From: Batkoa obscura
Taxonomy: Eukaryota; Entomophthoromycota; Entomophthoromycetes; Entomophthorales; Batkoaceae
Direction: 5' to 3'
NCBI GenBank assembly: GCA_030770535.1
Contig: JASVEC010000176.1
Coordinates: 1 to 36,173, forward strand
Length of the DNA: 36,173 nt
The notes under the pieces were generated by a model, which did no database searches, had not been told where the DNA came from, and saw only the letters and a list, made by a program, of their open reading frames with translations. Position 1 is the first letter of the stretch; each line of letters starts with the position of its first letter. A program made the translations under genes and the position numbers. Of the stretch, positions 22,701-34,169 are shown in pieces.

Positions 22701-23792
22701 CTACTTCTTCCACATTATTGTTAGTATTATTAATACTATTATGCTAAGTGAATAATTAATACATTACTGAATATACATACAATAAAATTCAACTCACCTC
22801 CTTTGCTATTAAATCATTTAGTTTTTCACTCAAATTCAATAATTGATGTTTTGGTATTTCGTTCTTAACTTTATCATCTATTGGTTTTACATAATATTGA
22901 TCATAAAATGTTTTTCTTTCAGTTTTATTTTCTTTAATAAATTTAAACTTCTTTAATCCTTTTGTTATTGGATTTTGTTGATATTCACTTTCATTTATCT
23001 TTGGTTTTTTAAGTAACAAAGAATAAATATCAATACCTGATTTAGAGATCTCTTTAAATCTAACGAAATCAAATTAATAATATTAGAAATTTTCAAAAAT
23101 GAATATCTTTTTTACCCTTTAGTATCCATTAATTTTTTAATGTTTTCCAATTCAGGGTCTTTACTCCTTTCAAGCTCTTCTCTTAAAACATGATCATTTT
23201 TAACTGCATCGATAATATAATTCTTCAACAATTCTTCTTTATTCCTTTCTTTATCTAACCTATCCGCCACTTCTTCCCATATCTCTTTTTTCTTTTTAAT
23301 TTTATTCTCTTCTTTGTCATGACCGAAGCTTTCACTAATTTCTAATTTAGAATATGCTTTTAACTCACTTTCCAATCTTTGTTTCATTATGAGCTTTTCT
23401 TCTTCGGTTAAATCTAAATAAAAAAAGGTATCATCTTTTCTTTTTACCCCTTCAGTAGCCATTTTTTTTCTCTTATCTTCACCCTTCCCTCCTAAATTCT
23501 TTCCAACACTGTTGTTGTCCTCCATAAACCCATTTATACCATTTTCACCCTCTCTTTCATTTACTGGTAAATATTCTAAAGTTTGATTCACTAATTCAAG
23601 AAATTTCTTTCTTTCTTCAAAAGTAAACTCAATGACTGGTTTGTTATAAATGAATTTTTTGGGATCTGTAAAATAGGTCTCATTAATACTACCAGTCGGT
23701 GTAAATAATTCATTGATTAGGTTGAATTCGTGCTGGCGAATGTAATTTATAAGGCGAGCATCAACCTCCTCGATATTGGTTAAATTTCTCAT
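19718..23792 (-). CDS. NIC96: Nucleoporin Nic96/Nup93
   Basis: Fifteen exons on the minus strand: 23116-23792, 22798-23059, 22504-22743, 22244-22441, 22003-22178, 21827-21950, 21616-21779, 21393-21567, 21169-21330, 20991-21111, 20679-20929, 20431-20631, 20083-20352, 19851-20033, 19718-19801 (3288 nt, 1095 aa). Nic96/Nup93 is the inner-ring scaffold of the nuclear pore that anchors the Nsp1/Nup62 trimer. The Lys/Glu-rich first 300 residues look coiled-coil and disordered. The alpha-solenoid then shows family landmarks: SVWKLFSVLINNYMK, NPYFIWTVVYYLLRSGCYKQ, INTFEELLWFQ-like, FKLIQSIDLIQCYQNTNPLG, and AYMLSYQFSEVIYSLASYP. It is longer than yeast Nic96 (839 aa), mainly at the N-terminus. The first ATG at 23792 opens the longest frame. 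Family assignment rests on motif memory, so medium-high. Confidence 0.85.
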
Positions 23793-24612
23793 CTTTTATT
23801 TTCAATTTAAAAAAACAATGACTATAAATGATGCCCCAATCCTTTTTTAAAAATCCTAATTTTTGGAATTCATAATAGATGTTGGTTTAAAAGGGATTTT
23901 ATTGGCTGAGGTTTTTTTTATAAAATTGATAGAACCAAGTGCTAAATAATAATTACATTTAACCTTTTTACTTTATACAGGTGTACTTTTTTCCCAATTC
24001 ATATCTCACCTTGGTTGTCTCTATTCTTATGCTTATAAGTGCAAAGTAATAAGGTTCCTTTCAATGTTTAAAATTAGATCACCAGAAGTTGAACTTCAGC
24101 TCTGCTACTTGGTTTTATGTTCCGACATATAGGAATGTTTTTTGTTTACTAAGCCCTTTTTGCTACTATTTTAAAATCTAGAAAATCGACTTTAATGTAG
24201 CTGTTTAAGTTTGAATGTGTGTTGGCAGTAGTGAGTTTTATAACCAGTTGTTTTTCATACTATACTAGTTTAAGGCTTATTGATTTGGGCTTTATTTCAA
24301 AATGAACGGTTAGCTAGTACACAGTCAAGCTTGAATAGAGCATAATTATTAATTTCTAAATTTAAGTAATAGATAATTGATAAAAAATGTCCTTATATTT
24401 TTTATAAAAAGCAACCGTTATTGGTTGCAGCATTAGATAACTTTGTCCGTTATAATGGTAGATTCTAGATTTTTTAGGTATTTTAGTTATTTACTTTTAC
24501 CTTAGTCCATTAGCTATAAAAGCGTAAAAATTCTCTTAGTTTCTTTTAACTATACTCACTTTTACACTAGTTCAATTTTTAAATACTTACACTACCACAA
24601 ATATCAGCCATA

Positions 24613-24718
24613 TTATGAGGATATGTTTTTGTGTTTAAGAATTTTACTAACAATCTTTCCACTCAAATAGTGCTTAAAAAATAAAAAAAGTAACGAAATT
24701 AAAGAAACATCTTCATAC
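24613..24718 (+). mobile_element. MITE-like hairpin element, copy 10
   Basis: Plus orientation, TATGAGGATATGTTTTTGTG to AACATCTTCATACA, core CCACTCAAATAGTGCTTAAA. The terminal G/C runs are mutated. Confidence 0.74.
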
Positions 24719-24845
24719 ACTATCATTTATAAATAATTTACAAATTTTTCTAAAGTTAGTATTATTAAAAAAAGGGATATAGTAAAATAATAAAAAGTAA
24801 ATAACAATACTTTAAGGAATTAACTTAAAAAATAAGCTATTTTAC

Positions 24846-24909
24846 TATTTATTATTTATTATTTATTATTTATTATTTATTATTTATTATTTATTATTTA
24901 TTATTTATC
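24846..24909. repeat. (TTTATTA)n heptanucleotide microsatellite
   Basis: About nine units of ATTTATT, ending about 17 bp before MITE copy 11. Confidence 0.88.
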
Positions 24910-24925
24910 TATTATCTTTGCTAAT

Positions 24926-25031
24926 AAATGGGGATATTTTTTCGTGTTTAAGAATTCTACTAACAAATTTTCCGCACAAATAGCGCCTAAAGAGTGAAAA
25001 AAGTGATGAAGCCAAAAAAACACCCTCAAAT
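24926..25031 (+). mobile_element. MITE-like hairpin element, copy 11
   Basis: Plus orientation, AATGGGGATATTTTTTCGTG to AACACCCTCAAATA, core CCGCACAAATAGCGCCTAAA. Confidence 0.76.
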
Positions 25032-25228
25032 ATTATTTAGCAAATTAATATATAAAATTAAAATTATTAAAAGACTGGGGGTTATTGCTTTTTTTAAACA
25101 CAAAAATACACTCGATTTTAATAAAAATTGATTTTTCAAAAGCTTTTTCAACTATACTTTGTAAAACTTTTATAATATAAAACATACGACTAGGCCTTAA
25201 AAAAAGTACTCGTTTTTCTAATCCTGGT

Positions 25229-25331
25229 ATGGGGCTGTCTTTTTTAGTTTCATTATTTTTCCATTTTTTAAGCACTATTTGAGTGGAAAGGTTGTAGTAA
25301 AATTCTTAAACACAAAAATACATCCCCATAT
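25229..25331 (-). mobile_element. MITE-like hairpin element, copy 12
   Basis: Minus orientation, TATGGGGCTGTCTTTTTTAG to TACATCCCCATA, core TTTTAAGCACTATTTGAGTG. It has good terminal inverted repeats. Confidence 0.8.
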
Positions 25332-25422
25332 GATGTCAATTAAATTAAATTTAAGATTTGGAATTTTTGTTTTTTTGAAACAAATATAAATAGTTTATAC
25401 ATATTAAATATTAAATATTAAA

Positions 25423-25513
25423 TATAGGAATGTGTTTTTTTATTTTTAAATGCTATTTAAGTGGAAAAATTGTTAATAAGATTAGTGAATTAAAAAAGTA
25501 TGTTCCTATATGA
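25423..25513 (-). mobile_element. MITE-like hairpin element, copy 13, degenerate
   Basis: Minus orientation, TATAGGAATGTGTTTTTT to GTATGTTCCTATA. It is about 15 bp shorter than the rest, with the stretch between the left end and the TTTTTAAATGCTATTTAAG core missing. Its right end meets the left end of LTR element C. Confidence 0.68.
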
Positions 25514-25969
25514 AATATCGCTTTTTCAACTTCATGGTTGAGTATAGTATAATAATCACTTAAGTTGTTGTGCTCTCGAGTTCAGAGACAATCAATCCCA
25601 TGCTCTTATTTTGATTTGCTATGAGAACTTATGTCATATGATTCCGAAGGATATTGTCTTTCCGCTTTGATATCCATACTTGTCAGAGTATAAAAGAGTT
25701 TTCAGAGTATAGTAGCTCAAGGCTTTCTAACTGAATTATTCCTTGATATCTCGAACATTTAATAAAGCTAAATTTTCTTAATAATATTTTACGTAGATTT
25801 TACATTAGTATTATCTATTCTATTTATCTTACATAGTCTATAGCATATTACGTGATATTCTTCATAATTCAAGTCTATTTTAGTCACATAAACTAAGACC
25901 TTTCAACTTACAGTATAGTCAATTAGGCAACAGCTGTTATTGACTCCAATCACTGAGTACCAGATTTCA
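25511..25969 (+). mobile_element. Solo-LTR-like element C, older copy
   Basis: About 459 bp with ends TGAAAT...ATTTCA, collinear with element A over its whole length. The AAGTTGTTGTG block, TATAAAA, AATAAA and the CTGAGTACCAGATTTCA end are all recognisable. It is clearly more diverged from A and B than they are from each other, so it is an older insertion of the same family. There is no internal region and no clear target duplication. It is a fossil without coding capacity. Confidence 0.68.
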
Positions 25970-26206
25970 TACCTAATACTTTAATTTGCCTTAAAAAGTT
26001 GTATTAACTTAAACATAAATAAGTTGTTGAGTAAGTATTATAAAGTATTAAAAAAGCAGATTTATAAAAGCAAAGCTTTTACTATAAAAATATTATTAGT
26101 TTATTAAAAAAAATACAATGAGACAGATTATAATAAAAAAGCCTTATTTTTTAGCTTTCTTTAATATTAATAAAAAAATTGTATATTTTTGCTTGTATTA
26201 TTATTA

Positions 26207-26312
26207 TATGGGGATGTATTTTTATGTTTAAGAATTTTACCAACAAACTTTCCACTTAAATAGTGCTTAAAAAATGGAAAAAATAACACAGTCAAAAAAA
26301 ACACTCCCATAT
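26207..26312 (+). mobile_element. MITE-like hairpin element, copy 14
   Basis: Plus orientation, TATGGGGATGTATTTTTATG to AACACTCCCATA, core CCACTTAAATAGTGCTTAAA. It is near consensus, with TA at both borders, and lies 500 bp beyond the myosin stop. Confidence 0.82.
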
Positions 26313-26813
26313 GGTATATTGGTTCTATTAAAACTTGATCTCCACATTGCTCCAGTCAACTACAGTTCCTTATTTTAAATATTTTTTGCTCAGATTTTTA
26401 CTTTTGTATCTTAGATATTTTTAATTTTTGGTGGCCTTACTTCAGCTCTATCAAGAACTATTAAAAGATTACTGCTTAAACCACTTTCCAAGTTGTTTGA
26501 TTACAGCTCTTTCAAGGATATTGGCTTTATGAAAGTTATACGTCAGCTCTTTTTTTAAAACTTCAATTATTGTTGAAAATGTAAATAGTCATGATTAAGT
26601 TTTACTTGCTTTATGAAAAATTGGAAGTACCTATTATTTTCTACAATTCAATTTATAAATCAGAAAGTTCAAATATTAATTTTCAATTCAAAAATATTAG
26701 TTTTATAAAAACTCGATAGTTTAATTCATTACAAAATTATACAAAACCACTTCAATGTGTTAGACAAAAATTTTCTTAATTCGAGATTGAATTAAACTAA
26801 TACTTTAGATTCA

Positions 26814-29800
26814 TTAGTTAGATGCTTGTATGACATATTTAAGACGGGGGAGGTTAACTTGAGGTGGACAGAATTTTTCAACCTCTACATTCTTTCCAGA
26901 AAAGTGAGCTCTAAAATCAATGGGTATACGGAAGGGTAATGTTTCTAAAAATAATGTATCATTCTTTTCCGATATTGCTGCTCTCCTAGCTACCTCTTTA
27001 ACAATTTCGATTGGAATTGGATTCTCAAACTCAGTCAAATAATAAATTGAAATTAATTTCTTAATTTGGCCTGTATTTAACAGGTGGCATACCTCATACA
27101 AGATGTCCAAATCTTGTAATGAATTCTTTTGAAGCTGTAAGAGTTTAGCGGCTTGCATTAACTGCTCTAGATTCGTTGCTTCTTGCTCAATTCCCTTTCC
27201 AGTACACCATTCTTCAATTCTTGTTACATTGTATTGGATTTGCATTCCTCTTTTCCAAGAGCAGAAATTTTTCCTAAAAAATTTATCAATAGCTGTTGTT
27301 TTATCAAATAATAAAATTTTACCTCATAATAATATGATTGAAAGACAAAACTCCTATAAAGTTTAACAAATGCTCCAAGATATGTTCAGTGACTATTTTA
27401 TCAACAAAATAATAGTTCAAGGTATTGGTTAAGATAGAGAAAAAATTAATGGCATGATCAATAGTGATAGAGCTCTGCGTTTGGCCAATAAGCTTATTAA
27501 AGAATCCAGTTTCATTTGATACAAAACCAGGTAATGATTGATTTTCCACAACCGCAGGTATTGTAATTTTACCCAATCGTTTTTGAAGCTCTTTGAGCCA
27601 AACAGCTGTAATTTCAGAAAGTAGAAGATTTAAGCCTTTGACAGCATCCCCAATCACTTGCTGTGGATCCAATCGATCTTCGTTATCCATGGCTTCTGAC
27701 TCTGAGCTGACTTCCATATCATTACTAGCAGTAAGTAAAATGGTGAGCAATTCTGACATGTTTGAAAACCAAAAGGCAAATATAAAATCACCATCTCCTT
27801 TTTCTATTATGCCTCGAATTGAAAACATTACATCAGAAACTAAACCGCTGATTTGATTTGTCAAATCATACTTATACATTTGTATAATACACATTCCTAT
27901 CATATGAGCAGGGAATAATATTTCTTGAGAACTACGTGGATTTTCAAAGTTTGGAAGTGGGATATTTAATTTGTCAATAAGTCCTGAAACGATTTCTTCA
28001 ACAAGTGTTTCACTTTCAAGAACTGTTTGTAATGTTTCCCCATTCTCTGGCTTAATATCAATATGCTCTTGTGGTGGTGTGAAAAAGGAAGTGAGAGGGT
28101 TCCAAGAATTTCTATTAGCCCTTAAATCAATTGACCTTACAGATGAACGATTCAATCTCTTTTTCATACTATTTGGTGACAAAAGAGGCTCAGGAACTTG
28201 ACCTTGACCACTTCCAAATCCTAAGGTCTCTGATCTTCGATGATTAGTCATATTATAATAGTCTCCAGTACCTTCAATCATTGTAACTGTGCTACTCTTA
28301 CTGCTAAGTGTAGCATTTGTAGGCATCTCTCTAATTTGGCGGGCTCTACGGGTTTCTTCGAGTACATCTTTAAGTTCACTGATTTCCATCTTAAGTTTTA
28401 AAACCTCTTCTGAATCTCCGTTAACTATAGGGGTTGATTTCAACTCTTCTATTGAAGCTTGGTTTTGTTCTAAAACTGTATTTAATTCCTTAATTTTATT
28501 TTCTTTCTCTTCAAGTTCTTTTTGGGCCGCTTGTTGTTCCTGTTGGAGTCTTAAGTTTTCTTGCTTCATAAGCGCTAATTCTTCATCCTTTTTAATAAGC
28601 ATGTCACTCTTAGTTATCAACTCTTGATTGCTTTCAATGATCTTTTGATATTTACTCTTCCAAGAATCAATTTCATCTTCTAAAATATTGGCTTTATTTG
28701 TCATTTCTTTCAAGTCTGAATCTTTGGCTGTAAGTTGTTGACTTATACTTATGATCTTATTTTCTAATTTAGACGATGTATCTTTAAGATGCTTGACTGA
28801 TTTAGCCTCAACTTTAAGTACCCTAAGCTCTTTTTTTGCCAAAACACGTCTGTAGCATGATTGGATAAGTATAATAAGTTGGATCTGTCTCTTGTACTTA
28901 GTACGCGAAATACTAAATATTGGTTAAATTATTAATAATTTAGGATGGAAAAAATCTTACTATCGCTTACAAAGAGCTTGAATTTTAGAAGCCATTGTGT
29001 TTTCTCTAAACGCTTTGTAACTAACTCTTGAAATATGACCACGGATACCTAAATAATGAGCATAGTTCGCTATAACAATACAAAAACTTACGGCTCTGAA
29101 GTAAGATAACAGAGGATCGACGAGCTTGATATTGCTTCTTTGCAAGGTAGGCACGAGAAAGGGTTTGAATGGATTTAATAGCTTGAGATTTCTGGAATAA
29201 AATTTTAAGCTTATTGGCTACTTTATAAACATTGATTGCTTTGCTGACAATTGAAGAGAACCTCAATCTTAAATAGTGCGTACGGCAAAGCATTCTTCGA
29301 ACATTTTTTTGAATGAATATAGCACAGTTATTGATCTTGTCATTTCTCATTTTTTCGAGGTAAGCAAGCTAATAAAAATGTCAGCTAATTTAAAGATAAT
29401 GGTTTTTAAATTACTTGTCCAGCTCTAAAGAAAACTTTAGTTGCACCAATTTGGAACTTGTCTGGGTCAACAAGGAAATCTTCTAAAATCAATTTACATG
29501 TTTTCATCACATCATCATTCCATTTACGATATGGCAATATTATATAATATCTTCAAAAATTAACATTGATTTCAATTTTATGCTAACAGATTACCTTTGA
29601 ACAAATTCTTCAATAGCTCTTCTAGAAGGGTAGCCGCTACATGAGATTCTAATGGTTTCTAGGACACCACAAGCTCTAAGTTGAGAAAGTACCATTTTAT
29701 TATCAAATAACCAAGGCTCTTTTGCTTCATTCGGTTTGATACAACGAATATAATGGACATTTGTTTTACTAATTGTTTCCATTAAACTATTCAAAGAAAG

Positions 29801-32121
29801 CTAAAAATCACTTAAACTTGATTAAAATTAACGAAAATATATTATTTACTTTAAATACAGAACCAAGGGTTTGTTTTTTAGAAGCTGCCTGTCTAGACCC
29901 TGTTGGTTTCCCGATAGTTTTCTAAACAAAGGTTAATTATTAGCATATCAATGAGATGCTAAACTTACTGGCTCAGGAATTGGTGAAGTAGTGTCAGGAA
30001 GGATATCCTTAATAAACTCACTCTTTGAATTTTGGAAAACGGCCAAAATTTCGTCTGGCACTGTGTCTCGATTCTTTTCTAAGAAACCTTCTGATTCATA
30101 AGTTACATCATGAGCATAATGAGAAATGGTAAAAGCAGTAGTTCCAAATCGAGGTTTACTAAAGTATTTTTCATTTGCTGGGATAGCTAAATTCTCATAA
30201 AGCTTTCCAACAAAGCCTTCATCAGACCCAGATGGAAGTCGACTCTGTTCATCCAACAAAGAAAGCACACCAAGTTTGCTTTCTATTATTTCAATACAAG
30301 GCTTATTATCACTGAATTCAATAAAAGTCCAATTGATTTGTTCTTTTACATATTCTTCTTGTTCAAGTTTAAACACATGTTGATTGAATTGTTGTTGTAA
30401 TTTTTCATTAGCATAATTAATACAAAACTGTTCAAAGGAGTTCTTTTGAAAGTGCTCAAAACCATAAATATCTAAAACTCCAATAAAAGAACGGATTTGA
30501 GACTCATCTGTGTGACTAAGTTTTTCATTAGTGCGTTTAATAAGCCAATCAAAAAGATTGGAATAAAGGAATTTTGCTGTTGAATCCCTTACAACTGTGG
30601 ATTGAGATAGAGATAAGTTGGAAATAATTTTATCGTTCCTTGTAATAATTTGTTTTTTCATTAACCACTTACGGAACTCAGCTTTCGCTATCTGTAACAA
30701 ATCACACACTATATTTAATGCTGAGTCGCTATCTGATATATTGGCTCCACTTTTATCACTTCCTCCAATCACAATGTTACCCATATGTAATAAAGCTGCA
30801 CAAAGTTGATAAATTTCCCATTGGCTATTTTCATCGATTCCTACAACACCTAATGCTTCGCTGGTAATTTTAAACTCTTCTTTGTCATCCACTCCATTGA
30901 TGGTAAATTGACCACCTTGTTTTAAGTAATGGTAATCTTCTGCATTGGTTAAATGGAATTGTTCTTTTTTATCCGCTGGCGCTCCTGAGCAAAGCTAAAA
31001 ATAAATAATTTGATATAAAATAAATGAAATGAATTACCTGATAAAAAATATGATAATTTCTTTCTGTTTCTGGTTGAAATATCAACCTTGATCTTTCTAA
31101 AAGATAAGTTCTTATCTTTGCACCTCTAATGTTGATATCTTTATCGAATTGAATCTGTAATAAAAAGAATAAACTTGTGATATAATAAAATAAGTGAATA
31201 AAATTACTTCAATGTATTTACCAAATCGAGATGAATTATCGTTTCTGGTTGTTTTAGCGTTACCAAAAGATTCTAAAATAGGATTGGTAGCTAATATCTG
31301 TCTTTCAGTTTCACTCATCCCAGAGTCGCCTAATCAAATGTCAATTTATTTTTATTTTGGTTTCAACTTTCATTACCTGACTTGACTGAATTAACATCCA
31401 AATTAACTGAAGCAAAATACCTCATAATAAATTTGGCACTAACTGTTTTACCTGCTCCGCTATAAAAATAATCCGCTTTTAAAACTTAGTTAAATGAAAA
31501 AAGCAAATAAATTACGATTCTCCAGAAACAATTACGGTTTGGTTGACACTGTCTTTAATCATACAACGATAAGCATCTTCGGCAATAGCAAACAGATGGG
31601 GCTCCATGTCACCCCTGTCTTTTCCAGAATAAGCTCTAATAACCTCTGGAGAATAAAGATTGACCTTTTGAAACGGATTGGTGGCAATCAAAACAATACC
31701 GGAATAGGTATAAATGTTATTTTGAGCATAACGAACACCAATGTTATGCAAAACTTTAAAAATAAGTTGAATGTTATATTTAATAGAATCTTTTTACCAG
31801 CTGGTTCGTGTAGATAACTTAAATTGGTTAAATCATCAATTCCCTCTAAAAGTGGTGGATTTTTTAAATGCGGAAGATCCTCTTTTCCTATCCTCACTTG
31901 GCGCGAAATAGCCTCTCCTTCCTCATCTACCAAAGTAAAAGTTGCTACGTCATTCTCTACTACTTTACTTTCAATGGTTGCTGCCTTCCAGCCTATCTCT
32001 TTATCCTCTAACCAAACTTTGGTATCCTAAATGAAATGAAATTGTAAATTTAAAATTTTATTCAATCCTGTTTTTTACTCACTTTAACGTAGACATCCAA
32101 AGATACGGAATTATTAGACAT
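26814..32121 (-). CDS. MYO2: Class V myosin heavy chain
   Basis: Fourteen exons on the minus strand: 32083-32121, 31798-32026, 31516-31753, 31377-31459, 31208-31329, 31038-31154, 29969-30994, 29850-29921, 29595-29800, 29415-29550, 29092-29368, 28961-29048, 27323-28912, 26814-27273 (4683 nt, 1560 aa; yeast Myo2 is 1574). It moves vesicles and organelles along actin toward sites of growth. Domains in order: SH3-like N-domain (about 15-65), motor with P-loop GESGAGKT (167-174), switch [11 protein letters not shown] (226-235) and switch II DIYGFE (451-456). Next comes an actin-binding [10 protein letters not shown] region. The lever (757-900) has five clear IQ motifs and one degenerate. A coiled coil runs about 890-1080. 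The globular DIL cargo domain ends with [22 protein letters not shown]. The small first exon (13 codons) is typical of this genome. All junctions keep frame. Confidence 0.96.
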
Positions 32122-33167
32122 ATAAAAAACCTAAATAATATGATAGATTGATTAGGTATAAAGTTAAACTCCATCAAGTATCATACCTCTATTTTAAAAA
32201 ACCAACTTTAATTTTTAATTTACAATGTTAATAAAATCTCTTGTTGAGAGTACTATTAGTTTTTAGAATTAAAGCTTGTTCACTATATATATTTTTAAAA
32301 AAATAGATGACAATTAGAATTTATTTCTACAAATTAATTGGAACATTGAGATTGAGTTGCCAATTTAAGACTTAAACCAATCAATTGGCAACTCACTGTT
32401 CGTTAGTTTCTTAGATTGCAAACGTTGATTGGTTTATGAAGCCAATCTTTCATTTCTCAAAGTTGGTTTTTAATTTATAGTAGAACTTGGTTCATTCTTT
32501 TCATTTATTTATTCCGATTTCTCCATGTTTTTGTCCCTTCTAGAAGAAATTATAGTGACTTGATTGGCTAAATAAAAAGTTTATTTTCACCTATTCTTTT
32601 GTAAAAACTAATACTGTAAAAATAAACAGAAGTTTATTAATAGTATCTATTATTAAGAATAATATTTTAAGTATAACTTTTGTCATTATTGTTGTATGTC
32701 AAAAGTAAAAGGACTCACAATAAATTAAATAATTTTGAATAGTGCTTGATAAAAAGACTTTTTACTTTTTATCGGTAATAAAAATCATATTTAATTTAGT
32801 AATAACATTATTATAAGTTTAAATTAATATAGTAGGAGTAAAAAAAATTTGATATACAAGAAATTTGATAAATCATTCTTTAAATAGGATAAATTAATAT
32901 TATAAAGACGTTCTATATAAGATACTAAAAAATAAACTATATTGGGAAATTTATTTTAATTTTTTTGAAATGTTTACAAAATTGGTTAAATAAGTAAAGA
33001 TTCGGACCATATTAATGAAAGTAATTCATTTTGTTCGAATAAAAATGTGTAATATTTCAATTGCAGTCATACCAACATTAATAGTCAATATCTTAAATAT
33101 AAATAACAATCACAGATTTTGGCCATGTCTTAATTTTTATTTGGATAATAATACACTAGAATAAGCT
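32122..33167. other. 1-kb spacer upstream of the myosin gene
   Basis: It holds the myosin promoter and the LIM gene's 3' end. It is AT-rich and contains no ORF worth calling. The only structure is the overlapping inverted repeats at 32354-32435. Confidence 0.5.
32354..32435. repeat. Overlapping inverted repeats with CCAAT motifs upstream of MYO2
   Basis: GAGTTGCCAATT (32354-32365) pairs with AATTGGCAACTC (32383-32394), a 12-bp perfect stem with a 17-nt loop. AAACCAATCAA (32374-32384) pairs with TTGATTGGTTT (32425-32435). The CCAAT/ATTGG cores lie about 230-315 bp upstream of the myosin ATG, where CCAAT-binding factors commonly act. A regulatory role is inference only. Confidence 0.45.
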
Positions 33168-34169
33168 TTATACAGCTCCATTTGGAGTTAGAAAAGCAGC
33201 CCCTAAACAATAAATAAATAAAATAAAAATAAGAATAAAACTATACCATTAGCATAACCATAGCCCTAGACAAAATAAACAAATGATTTTAATAAACTAA
33301 ATTGAAACTTACTTTAGGTCCAAACTCTCTTGAATAACATTGTTTACAAAATATTTCGTTATTATGCTCATTTAAGTTACTGTTTTCGATCCTTTTATTG
33401 CACTTGAAGCATCGACTACAATCTAAGTGGTATTTTTTATTGCCCACTGTTAACTAATTTTGTTTATATTATATTCTGTTTGCTCTCAAATAAATAAACC
33501 TACCATCTCATTCATGTAAACATTTTTATTGCACTTTACACATGTATCAGACTTGACAATAAACCTTTTGGCTACTGGTGATGGGTTTCTAGCAAAAATA
33601 GAAGGTTTTGGTGCTGGAATAAACTCTTCCTTCTTAAAACTTGAAACTGGGGAGCTAGGTAATACATCTTGATTTATTAGTTCTCTACTTTGTATAAAGT
33701 TGTTTGGTGTTTGAATCATAGGTGAGTTTTCAATTGAGTCAATATCATTGTTTATACTCATTGAAATATTGTTAGTATCATTGCTAGTATTGGTATCATT
33801 TATGTCATCTGTTTTGTAAACTCCTGTTGTTAAAAAGGAGCTTCCATTAGCAAACCCATAACCTAATGAATATTAAATAAATCAAATAATAAATAAGTAA
33901 GTTATTACCCTTTGGTCCGAAATTTTTAGCATAGCATGCTTTACAATAAATCTAGCAAAATAAATATCACTTTGTTTTCTATAATAGAAATAACTTACTT
34001 CTGAGTTTTTTTCGGTTAGCAGAGTTGAATCCAATTTTTTCTTACATATAAAACATTTGAAGCACTGATCATGATAAATTAAGCCTCCAGGTCCAATAAC
34101 TTGCTCCACATGGTATACGCTCTTTTTACACTTACAGCATTTGGGCGATTCTGGTACTTTAAATCCCAT
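33168..34169 (-). CDS. Two-LIM-domain protein, cysteine- and glycine-rich protein (CRP) type
   Basis: Six exons on the minus strand: 33999-34169, 33909-33951, 33504-33862, 33313-33453, 33247-33265, 33168-33202 (768 nt, 255 aa). LIM1 carries CCKCKKSVYH, then HDQCFKCFIC and [20 protein letters not shown]; the zinc ligands are Cys11/14, His33, Cys36/39/42 and Cys60/63. A linker of about 100 residues rich in Asn, Ser, Thr and Asp follows. LIM2 has CVKCNKNVY, HLDCSRCFKCNKRI and EIFCKQCYSREFGPKGYGYA, ending GAAFLTPNGAV. Each LIM is followed by the GPKGYGYANG glycine-rich tail typical of the CRP/MLP family. Such proteins bundle actin or scaffold cytoskeletal and nuclear partners; the partner here is unknown. 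The last two exons are tiny (19 and 35 nt) but keep frame and complete the second glycine-rich tail. Confidence 0.88.

Larger units (their letters stand above)
23793..26813. other. Second repeat island, 3 kb
   Basis: Between the NIC96 start and the myosin stop, both on the minus strand. It holds five MITE-like hairpins, one LTR-like element and a heptanucleotide microsatellite. The 800 bp nearest NIC96 (23793-24610) contain no repeat I recognise and should include its promoter. The last 500 bp (26313-26813) show no coding pattern and should hold the myosin 3' region. Confidence 0.6.

Noticed and set aside
25076-25113. Possible further MITE fragment (GGGGGTTATTG ... CACAAAAATACACTC)
   Set aside because: Only short end-like pieces are present and the core is missing, too little to call.
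25045-25275. Minus-strand open frame of 76 codons
   Set aside because: It overlaps MITE copy 12 and AT-rich spacer, with no recognisable domain.
27593-28627. Plus-strand open frames across the myosin tail
   Set aside because: They are Ser-rich shadows antisense to the coiled-coil and DIL exon of the myosin, with no start context or splice support.
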